Source: Rhabditoides inermis | Taxonomy: Eukaryota > Nematoda > Chromadorea > Rhabditida > Rhabditidae | Direction: 5' to 3' | Assembly (NCBI GenBank): GCA_963966185.1 | Contig: CAWZYM010000395.1 | Span: 372,001-436,000, forward strand | Length of the DNA stretch: 64,000 bases | Position numbers and translations under genes: made by a program | Shown: positions 1 to 8,625 of the stretch, in pieces | Position numbering within the stretch: the stretch's first letter is position 1 | Layout: every line of letters starts with the position of its first letter | The notes under the pieces: model-generated | Database searches by the model: none | Told to the model about the DNA's origin: nothing | What the model saw: only the letters and a program-made list of their open reading frames with translations

Positions 1-2
1 AG

Positions 3-188
3 AGTGATACGAGTGCGTTTAGCCTCTGCGCATGTTGCCTCGCCTGTATCCGGGCGATTGGCTTCGATACGACGATGCCGGAGCATACACTAGTGCCATC
101 TCAGCCAGGTAGTAATTCGGAAAACATAAGTAGTAACACAAGTTGCGCAGCTTCAACGGCCACACCTGCGCTACATCCATTCATGTAG
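3..188 (+). CDS. Partial C-terminal coding exon running in from the left edge
   Basis: An open frame of 61 codons runs from the window edge to a TAG at 186-188. It has a Cys-rich stretch (CACCLACIRA) followed by a Ser/Asn/Thr-rich tail ending HPFM. No ATG is needed because the frame is already open at the edge. It would converge on the spe-39 gene, whose stop is at 335. I do not recognise the product. Length and composition suit a last exon, but a chance open frame is possible. Confidence 0.35.
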   Translation, partial: SDTSAFSLCACCLACIRAIGFDTTMPEHTLVPSQPGSNSENISSNTSCAASTATPALHPFM

Positions 189-334
189 CTTCTCAGAAAA
201 CCATGTAAGTGTTTTTTCTACGAACCTCAAACCAAGTAATTTTTAGGAGCTACTTCACTGCTGACCAATGCGAAGCCATCAACTGATCCCAGAAGAGAAA
301 TAAAAACCGTTGTAAAATGACCTATCAAAAAGAT

Positions 335-2917
335 TTATCTCATGTCATCGTTAGAAATCTGAGGGTGAAAGTGAATAGAAATTATTCCTAGAACATTTTA
401 GATTATGCACAACAGCAAATGCATCACAATTGTCGAAAGTAGTACCAATATCCGCAGCCAATAAATTACTACTGGTATGTACAAAGAGAGTTGAGCGACA
501 TAATTTCAGTTCTTCCATTTCGTGTTCTGAAAGAAATTCAATGTGAATAAGTAACAAACAAATAAAGAGAACACATACCCCGGAGAGGGCGGCTTGAGCC
601 TTGTACGCGTCGGGTGTGTGAGGGGTGAGGCGAGCGGCATAGGCAGCGAGGCGGGTGCGGTCGCGAGAACCCACCAGACACTCCACTATCACCTGAACAA
701 CACACTCATCGCCTATCCACTCCTTCCCTCCCCACCTCCGATGCATCGCACTTCTCCGCCAGTCGAAGACGCTCCTCCTGGTCGGGCACCGCACGCAGCA
801 GACGACACAACAGCTACAACCAACCATGAGAAACTATGCAAGCAACACAGTGACTCACATCCTTTGGCGGGGGCGTGCCGTTGGTCTGTAGAATGAAGAA
901 GAGGCTGTCCCACGACATGAGGGCGACGAAGCGGGCAGTGTTGGAGAGGAGGCTCTTGGGGGCGGCGAGGAGGCCCCTCGGCTGAAGGACTCTCTCCACG
1001 TCCGGCCAGCGACTCGCGCGACACAACGCAGAGATCTCAAACACTACACGGTAACGGCAGTATCATACTCCAAAATACGCACCGCAGTCCACGAGTACTC
1101 TTTCTCGCCGATTCGACACAACTGGCGGATCGAAGACGGACACGCGAGAGAGTTCTGCAGAATACACAATGTGGATAATCCAATTAGACACACGTACCTG
1201 TGGCAAGTCATAGTGGTGGAGGCACGAGTAGTATAGAGTGTGGATTGCGGGCTGGCCAACCAGAGGGGTGCGCTCGTGCTGACCAACTGTAGACGCGTCC
1301 GCTTCCTACAGTCCATACATCAATCGATCATAGATATACTATTGTTCACCTGTATGGGTATCTGTCTCTCGAGGAGTGCGATGTGCTCGAGCAGGGAGTC
1401 CCTCTCCCACTCCAACTGCGGGTCCGAAAACGCAGACAACAGACATTTCTTCATACCCGTCACCTGAAATACACTATATTTACAAGATTCGAACGAATAT
1501 AGCGCAGTCTCAGCTTGTTGTAGTTATGATATAATGGTATTATGATAGTGAACAAACGACATTCTACCATCGTTATAAGCAGGGTACAACAAGCAACTAC
1601 TTGAACATGCAATATAAAATGCGCACCTTCTGCGCAGTCGTCTTCTGGCGGAGTGCTCCCGTGTATTCCACCATGGCTGCGTCCGCGTTCCGACCAAGTG
1701 CACTGAACATCTCCATATAGAGAGGGGACTGTGGGAGGGAACTCACAAGAGAGTGGTGGCGAGTTCATCCACGTCGTGACTCTGCTTCAGCCAGTCGATG
1801 TACTCCTCCGCAGCCTCGCGTCTGAACATCTGCTTGTAGATGAGGAGGTAGGGAGACAACATACTTTGTCAGGAGGCACTCTCGGAAGAGGGCGGGCGAG
1901 AGAGTGCGACGAAGGAAGAGGACCACAGTGAGGATGACGTTCGAGTCGACGAATTCGATAGCCGCATCCAGGAGGGCGTTTTTCTCAGCACGAGACCTGC
2001 ATTATATTTTACTTCAAACAATCACATAATAATGAAAACTAATATAACAAACCTGTACAAGTCGAGAGCGACGGCGTCTCCCTTGAGCAACCGGCCGCAT
2101 GTCTCCCGAACACAGGGAGCCCGGTACTTCTCGTGGCGTACGGTCTGCACGACAACACCATGCTAATCATAAATTAATCAAATGAAACACGCACCTCAAG
2201 ATGCCTCTGCAACTTTTTGTGCTCGGCGCGCAGACGTGAGTAATCCAGGTCCAGCCTGAAATTTAAATAATAAACATCCCATATCCAATGTGAAAAATAA
2301 GAACAAACATTTACAATTAAAATTAATACCTGGCAGCGTCGCTGGGTAGGGAGGAGACGGAGCATGTCTCCGAAACAACAGACGCCGACGAGTTGATGGG
2401 AAGGTCCTGAGATGCAACAACTAGAAACAACATAATAACAAAACTGTACTCACGACGGCGATCTTGACAACGGGTTGTGGTAGGAGGGAAGTAGCGGGTT
2501 CGTCAAGGACCTTCCGAGCACGTACAGCCAGGAAGCCGTCTCCTGCCTCATTCACAACACGACCAGCGGGAGTACTGCAACCAAACATTGATTGTGACAA
2601 ACAAACATGGGCCAAGAACTGACGCGAACTGTGATGCGATGGAGGTGGAAGGAGCGGCTGCCTGCGGGTGCTTGTTAGCAGGGGCGGGCGGATGCTGCAC
2701 ACGCCGCTCTTCACTCTCGAACAGATCATCCAGAGCCACACGCGCAGCTAACTAAACATGAACCATTTATGAGAACATTAATGATGCGGTAATAAATGGT
2801 GGCACAACACACCTGTTTGTTGGGTAGGTCGTCGAAGAGTGACGATGATCCGGAGCCATTCTCGTTCCAGTAACTGTCTTCTGGATCGTCGAATGTGAAC
2901 TTGCGCTGATATGCCAT
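335..2917 (-). CDS. spe-39: SPE-39 / VIPAS39 (VPS33B-interacting endosomal trafficking protein)
   Basis: SPE-39/VIPAS39 binds a Vps33 subunit and works in late-endosome/lysosome delivery and, in worms, in sperm organelle biogenesis. About 16 exons read continuously on the minus strand. The start is MAYQRKFTFDDPEDS at 2917, followed by an acidic/Ser N-terminus, LRAEHKKLQRHLE, then the Vps16-C-like core. Core landmarks shared with human VIPAS39 include LLDAAIEFVDSNVILTVVLF, HIALLERQIPIQ, TLYYSCLHHYDLPQ and YSWTAVLFEISALC. The last exon (335-358) adds only ISNDDMR and the stop. Order and spacing match the whole human protein, so the gene looks complete. One junction (1833-1860) needs a 28-nt intron to stay in frame (see findings). 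Family assignment is strong; exact splice sites are by eye. Confidence 0.9.
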
Positions 2918-3662
2918 CACTACATCGACTGAAACATAATTATACACAACACACACATTTCACAACGAATTCCACGTCAAGTGTATCCACAAAAACAGCT
3001 GATCGAAGTTATCATTTCACATTGAAGAGGCATGTACAGAAATAAGTTATAACAGAGATCATATTTCTTTGATTCGAGTACTGAAACATATTTTGAAAAT
3101 AAAACAAGATAAAATCAAATACATTGCAATACAATGATAAACGATCAACCACAATATTGATTTATTTTGTGCTTTTCGTGCTCTACTGTCCTGAACTACG
3201 ATACTTAAATCGAATTTCCGCGCTCTACATAAAATGGCGCTAAAATAAAATTTAGTGGAGGATTGTTTTATTGATTAAAAAACCTACATGTTATAAATTT
3301 AATAACAAAAGAACTTATAATGTTGTGTGAGTTTTTAGGTGTTTTTACTTTAGAAAAATGGTTTGTTGAAATAATATATATAATTCGTGAACATTAGCTA
3401 AATATAATAAATAGAACTCATGGTTTACCAAATCATTTAGTTTCGAATATATTAATCATGAAACAGTAATGTAAGAAATTCATCTGCAAATATAGAATTA
3501 CATGGTTAACGTGTCAAAGCATGAAAATATGTGCGTAACATGTTAATCATCTCAGAAACAGACGTGCAACAATTAGTTTACCGCGTAATTCACCTGTTGC
3601 GAAAAATCATAAATATGAAATGATGACAATCGGAGCTCACATGCTCACATCATTGCGGTAGT
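2918..3662. other. Divergent intergenic region
   Basis: AT-rich spacer between the spe-39 start and the plus-strand receptor. No convincing ORF, repeat or RNA was seen. It presumably holds both promoters. Confidence 0.5.
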
Positions 3663-4513
3663 ATGTTCGAAGATCCTGTCGTATACTGGCTGTATGTGCT
3701 TATTGATGGCGTAGGAAATGTGTGCACTTTCTTCTGGATCTACACTATTGTGCGTAAATCTAGCAACGAAATGAAGCAGTACAAAACAGCGCTGCTCAAA
3801 CTAGCGGTGAGTTGACAGTTGCTCCACAGGTCTCGTACTGTTTAGGTGTGCGATATGTTGACGCATCTCATTTGGGTGTTCCGACCGGACATTTTCTTTG
3901 ATATACCAGCAGTCACTTCGCGCGGACTCGCGGCCAACTTGGGAAGAGTCGGATTGAAAATAACAGTAAATATTAACGTTCGATGAATTTTTTTTATATA
4001 ATTATTTTCAGCTCGTGGCGTCATTTTGTCTGGGAATCACTGTGTACACTGCCGTCAACGACTGTTGTTATGTGAGATACATGGTGATATTCGATCATTC
4101 TGATGCACTTCGATTCTTATTCAGCTGGAAGGGTGAGCGTCGTTGTTATTGTTTTTTTTCATGATGATAATGGTGACGTTCAAACATGCAGGTCCCATCG
4201 TCACCCTAAGCATCAATGTTATCTTCTGCTCCTGGCTTTCTGTAACAATGTTATATGCCTTTTTCTTTTCGAAAAAACGAAAAAGACATTTCTTCAGTTG
4301 TTTCTCTTGCGAATCCAAAGAGACTCGTCGATATCAAACGCATCTCTTGTGATTATTAAACAATCCGTGGCAGAAGGCTACTATTTTATGAGTTTCTTTC
4401 TACTTTATTCGACGCTACAGGTATATTCCACTCCAACTCTCCGACCCTCATCCCTCTTTTCAGACTCTTCCTTCTTGAATGTCTTCGCATGTGCGGTCAG
4501 CGCATTCACATAA
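3663..4513 (+). pseudogene. Serpentine 7TM chemoreceptor-like gene, probably broken
   Basis: Short exons encode MFEDPVVYWLYVLIDGVGNV (TM1), then KQYKTALLKLAVCDMLTHL (TM2) and further helices including LVASFCLGITVYTAVNDCCY and VTLSINVIFCSWLSV, followed by KETRRYQTH. This is the layout of nematode Srh/Str-type chemoreceptors, which act in sensory cilia. Frame 1 then meets a TGA at 4350-4352, while the expected next helix (LVIIKQSVAEGYYFMSFFLL) is in another frame. This implies a 1-insertion/2-deletion frameshift. The end of the gene is therefore ambiguous: a TAA at 4511-4513 closes one frame, another continues to about 4600. It could be a recent pseudogene or an assembly error. Confidence 0.6.
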
Positions 4514-4654
4514 CACCTTCCACAGAGAATTCCATTTCCATGATGCCAATCTCTTCACGATTTCTACACACTGCCGCAGCAAATACATAAACAATTTTAT
4601 CGCGAGTTTACGAGTAAAATACGAGTGGGTTAGTACGAGTGGGTTAGTGGCGAG

Positions 4655-5247
4655 TCAGTGAGGGAGTCTTTCGAGAAAGTGGGCCCACTCGCGCATCGAG
4701 GCCGCCTCCACCGAGCGCCGCGGCTGCCTCGGCAGACGCGCCGCGAACCGAAGCTGAAACAGAGGGGTGGTGAGAGGGAAGGGGAGGGCAGAGAGTACTC
4801 ACCTGCTCGGAGAATGAGCCGGCCGCCCGCACAGCCATGAGAGTGACGCGGGCAATCTGGCCGACCTTCTCCGAGTGCTTCGCCGCCGCGTGCGTCTGCC
4901 GATCCGCCACTACAACACATCGATAATCAATCGATAATCATCGCTAATCAATCTTATCACTCACGGCATGCCATGAGTGCCGCCTGGAAGTCCGGCTCCC
5001 ATCCCGCGGCCCTCCTGGAAGCAAATAAGCATCAGATTATCAGATATACACTCCCGACCCCTACAGTAACTCACTCGATGTGGTCGAGGGCAGCGGGGGG
5101 CGGGACGGGAGCCTCCTTCACGGCGGCGCTCCTGGCTGCCTGCAACACAATGCGATCACAATCTCCGTCGGCGACTGGCGATGTGGCGCTGCTCACCTTG
5201 GCGAGGGCGGCGGCGGCGCGGTGGCGGCGGTCGGTGCAGCGGGCCAT
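4655..5247 (-). CDS. Uncharacterised small Ala/Arg-rich protein, paralogue A
   Basis: Five short exons read through introns of roughly 40-60 nt from MARCTDRRHRAAAALAK at 5247 to the stop at 4655-4657, giving about 125 residues. Landmarks are KEAPVPPP, AAGWEPDFQAALMA, DRQTHAAAKHSEK, AVRAAGSFSEQ and a basic tail (RLPRQPRRSVEAAS). No signal peptide or membrane segment is visible. The protein is strongly Ala/Arg-rich, and I recognise no family. The same landmarks recur in the gene at 7382-8425, with upstream and downstream flanks also conserved, so selection on both copies is likely. Function is unknown and should not be inferred from composition. Confidence 0.7.
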
Positions 5248-5392
5248 GGCGAGTAGGGGTGAGTGGGGGTGGGTGAGTAGGGGGTGGGTGAGTGGGTGAG
5301 TAAGGGGCCCTGTTCCAACATCCCCACTCTCGCCTTTTATTCGTCTCAGTTTCGTATGCGTTATGTCAGTCGCGAGGAAATTACATGCAAAT
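5248..5392 (-). promoter_or_regulatory. Promoter block shared by the two paralogues (copy A)
   Basis: Directly upstream of paralogue A is a G-rich GTGAGTGG-type stretch, then aaggggccctgttc, then tcgtatgcgttatgtcagtc followed by gcgaggaaat. The same order recurs upstream of paralogue B at 8426-8575. Shared non-coding sequence at the same distance from both starts supports a duplicated promoter or 5' UTR. Confidence 0.6.
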
Positions 5393-6041
5393 GAAAACTC
5401 GAATTATCCAGCCAAATGACGGATCAACGATAGGCAAATTGCAGCCTATTGCGATGCGTTTTTTAAACTCGATAATATCCTCTGGTTTCTGTTGTTTTGT
5501 CAGTTCACATCAATCGTAGGCTAGATTCTTGAATGTTCACCCATCAAAACAATTTTGATTTGTATTAGAAAAGTAAAAAACTAAAAGATTTTTTATGCGT
5601 GTTTAGTTGTGTATCGTAGTGAGAATTACGTATCTCGGATTGGTTTTATTAACCATTCTCGCCATTTTTAATTTATTCGTTGTTTACTTTGTTGTTGTTT
5701 GTATTTTTTGTTATAGTTGATGTTAATCTTTATATGATCAGCTAATAATATCTGTACGTGCTGCATACGCTCACTACGGAGGTAGAGGTGTGAGCAGCTG
5801 TCAATGTGTTTTTCTTTCAGTCCTTGTTCCGGGAGGTCGCGTTCTACCAACAACTACATAGACTAGGTGAGTGAACTGTTCAAAAGGGTTGCGTTGCGTG
5901 AACTCATGTCAATGCAAAGGCGAAAGAAAATTCGGTTTAATATGCATCGCGTATTTCAGCGCCACGACGACTTTTACAAGTACTGAGAGAAGGAGAAGGA
6001 GAAGCAATCGATAGGAGAGAGGAGGAGCATAGGAGATAATG
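5393..6041 (+). other. Non-coding stretch with weak exon-like pieces
   Basis: No complete gene is seen. A plus-strand piece after a good acceptor at about 5811-5820 reads SLFREVAFYQQLHRL and ends at a GTGAGT donor near 5867. A second piece follows a TTTCAG acceptor near 5960. The start of the chain is missing and the LINE insertion begins just downstream. These may be remnants of a gene interrupted by the LINE, or chance splice-like signals. Confidence 0.25.
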
Positions 6042-6053
6042 AACGGTAATATA
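6042..6053 (+). repeat. Target-site duplication, left copy
   Basis: The 12-bp sequence aacggtaatata is repeated exactly at 6960-6971, flanking the LINE fragment. Bases outside both copies differ, so the duplication is exactly 12 bp. Confidence 0.85.
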
Positions 6054-6959
6054 CTTACTTACTTACTTGAATACTTGAATGCTCCTTCAGCTTGCAAGCG
6101 CGGAGCCCATCTTTCGCCACAGTGAACGGTCTCGAGCTGCAGTTGCCCACTGCTTGTAGTCGTTCCTGCGCCCATAGAACAGTTTTGTATTATTGCGGAC
6201 AGAATCTGCCCAGCGGGTTGGCGGCCGTCCGGGTTCTCGAGTGACGTTGCGCGGCCTCCAATCGGTAGTCGCCCGTGTCCATCGCCCGTCCGTCCTCCTT
6301 TGTATGTGTCCGTCCCATCTATGTTTGCTGCGCGCCATGTAGGAGGTTGGGTTGGTCAACGCGGATCTTGCCCGCATGTCCTCGCTGCTCAGTCCCTCGT
6401 CTCGCTGCCGATAGAGTGAGTATCCCAGCATCTGTCGCTCCATTGCGCGGTGTGCGGTCTGGATGCGACCGAGCGTGGTGGTAGTGTAGGCCCACGTCTC
6501 CGAGCCGTAACGCAGTGCGGGGAGTACGCACGTGTTGAAGAGGTTCGCTTTGAGGTGTTTGTCGTTCAGCGTGCCCAGTGTCTCCTTGATGTTGCCAAAT
6601 GCCGCCCATCCTGCTCTCGTTCTCCTTGCCAGCTCCGAAGTGAGGGTGTTCTTTGCGTTTATGGCCCGTCCGAGGTAGATGTACTCCTCCACCTCTTCGA
6701 TTGCCTGGCCGGAAAGATGGATAGTCCCAGCGGCAGCCTGCTCGTTTCGGATGAACTGCGTCTTGCCGATGTTGATGCGCAGCCCGGCCTTCTCGCTCTC
6801 CGTGTTCAGCTCGTTCAGCATCCGTTCAGCATCTGCCGTGGTCTCGGTGATCAGCACAATGTCGTCAGCGAAGCGCAGATGGTTCAGCTTCTCTCCGTCC
6901 ACACGAAGGCCGTAGTCACTCCAGTCAAGTTGGCGGAAGACGACTTCCAGCGCATCCAC
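6054..6959 (-). mobile_element. 5'-truncated non-LTR retrotransposon (LINE), C-terminal RT fragment
   Basis: A single minus-strand open frame of about 290 residues starts inside the reverse transcriptase domain. It contains HLRFADDIVLITET (the FADD catalytic motif), then GLRINIGKTQF, YLGRAI, ALRYGSETWA and the C-terminal HRWDGHIQRRTDGRW segment typical of RTE/CR1-like elements. The 5' RT motifs and the endonuclease are missing. The 3' end carries a short tandem tail (cttacttactta on plus). The element is bounded exactly by 12-bp direct repeats. This is the hallmark of target-primed insertion with 5' truncation. The frame is intact, so the insertion looks fairly recent. Clade is uncertain. Confidence 0.9.
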
Positions 6960-6971
6960 AACGGTAATATA
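6960..6971 (+). repeat. Target-site duplication, right copy
   Basis: Exact copy of aacggtaatata at 6042-6053 and adjacent to the truncated 5' end of the LINE. Confidence 0.85.
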
Positions 6972-7104
6972 ATGTTTCATTATATTGTAGTGTTTTCTTA
7001 TCATATTATGTTCTGTCCCTCTCTAAAGTATACACTAGTCCCATTTTCTATTGATACCAGTTTTGAACGGCTGTAACATTATTGTATATATGCTTGGTTT
7101 GCAG

Positions 7105-7289
7105 ATAAAGTTTTATCAACCCGCCTGGAAATGATCCTGAACAATGAACTCTTCTCGCTTGTGTCCAACAGACCGGACTCCCTCTGGGCCATTCTCACGC
7201 AAACCAACCGGCGTTACTGTACTGCAACATATCCACAACCAATCGACAATCCATCTATGGCCATCATCCATATATCCTCTTCCACATAA
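7105..7289 (+). other. Exon-like open frame of unknown gene
   Basis: After an acceptor (ttggtttgcag, to 7104) there is a 61-codon open frame with coding-like content: DKVLSTRLEMILNNELF, SLVSNRPDSLWAILTQ and NRRYCTATYP, closing at TAA 7287-7289. No upstream partner exon is convincing. The LINE lies 145 bp upstream, so this could be the stranded last exon of a gene split by the insertion, possibly together with the pieces near 5811-6032. It overlaps the presumed 3' UTR of the minus-strand paralogue B. Confidence 0.35.
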
Positions 7290-7381
7290 TACCAATTTCG
7301 TTACGGTTCATACACATTGTCGCCGCAATAAGTCAAACGATTTTATTACGAGTACAATTATCACGAGTACAAAGTTAGTAT

Positions 7382-8425
7382 CTAGTTGGCCAGTTTGAAC
7401 AAGTAATGGTCCGTTTCCCGCTGCGCCGCCGCCTCCACCGACCTCCTTGCCTTCCGCGGCAGACGCGCCATGAACGCCAGCTGAAACAGAGGAGCGGTCA
7501 GAGGGAAGGGGAGAGGGGACAAGGAGAACTGTACCTGCTCGGAGAACGATCCCGCCGCCCGGACGGCTGCAATGAAAGTGATTGTACTACAGTAAGATGA
7601 CAAGTTACCTTTGAGTGCCGGGCGGCTAATTGACCGGATCGTCTCCCTCGGCTGGCTGACTGGCGCGTGCGTCCGCCGGTCGAGAACTGCAATACATCGA
7701 TGATCGATCGATATTTCATCGATAATCCGTATTTTCCATGCTGACCATTGATTGATTAAGGATTATTATTTCTTCCTCTCTCGCATCGCGCGGTCGGGTC
7801 GAAATGATCTTCCCCCAGTACCCTTGAGCAAGGCGGGGAATAGCTCATGAGAACGCTGTCTTCCTAGCCCGCGGAGTTACTATTGTGGATTATAATGGAA
7901 GGAAAGGAACACCCGGAGCCCCACTATCGTCTATAATGGTATCTAATTCTAATGGAATATGGAAAGGAAATAGAATGATTATCGACTGAATATCGATCTA
8001 ATATCGACTTTCGACCTTCGATCCTACCATCCCCGTTGCTAAACTGTGTTTCTCCCAGCGCTTAGCCCTTGTGGTGTACCGTATGCACTTGTTGTATAGT
8101 CAGGATATAGCGATTCTGGATAAATGATTGATTGATTGATTGATTGAATCCGTATTTTCACTCACGGCAAGCCTGCAGGGCCGCCAGGAAAGCCGGCTCC
8201 CATCCCGCGCCCCTCCTGGAAGCAAACAAGCGTCACATATACAAGGAGAAGGCAACTCACTTGGTGTTTTCGGGGGCGACGGGGGGCGGGACGGGAGCCT
8301 TCTTTATGGCGGCTTTCTTGACGGCCTTCTGCAACACAATGCGATTACAATCTCCGTGGGCGACTGGCGATGCTCACCTTGGCGGCGGAGGTGGTGGTGC
8401 GGGGGCGGTAGGCGGGACGGACCAT
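7382..8425 (-). CDS. Uncharacterised small Ala/Arg/Lys-rich protein, paralogue B
   Basis: Exons from MVRPAYRPRTTTSAAK at 8425 to HYLFKLAN and a TAG at 7382-7384 give about 125-130 residues. Landmarks align with the gene at 4655-5247: KKAPVPPP, GAGWEPAFLAALQAC, DRRTHAP, AVRAAGSFSEQ (identical) and RLPRKARRSVEAA. The central segment is diverged, one extra intron splits it, and one intron has grown to about 450 nt. There is no signal peptide, TM helix or recognisable domain. The duplicated promoter block lies immediately upstream, and the 3' flank (7260-7380) resembles 4520-4620. Function unknown. Confidence 0.7.
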
Positions 8426-8575
8426 GGTGAGTGGAGTCAGTGGGGGGGAGTGGGTGAGTGGGGATGGGTGAGTAAAGGGTGTGAGGGGCCCTGTTCTATG
8501 CTCCCCACGCTCGCCTTTTAATCGTCTGAGTTTCGTATGCGTTATGTCAGTCGCGAGGAAATCGAGAAGATGCAA
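8426..8575 (-). promoter_or_regulatory. Promoter block shared by the two paralogues (copy B)
   Basis: Same series as copy A: GTGAGTGG-rich run, gaggggccctgttc, then tcgtatgcgttatgtcagtc and gcgaggaaat. The copies are near-identical in the last 30 bp, which is the best candidate for a functional element. Confidence 0.6.
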
Positions 8576-8587
8576 ATACCTACTACA

Positions 8588-8613
8588 GTGTGTGTGTGTG
8601 TGTGTGTGTGTGT
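8588..8613 (+). repeat. (GT)n microsatellite
   Basis: About 13 uninterrupted gt units directly before the minisatellite. Confidence 0.9.
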
Positions 8614-8625
8614 CTGATGCTGTTT

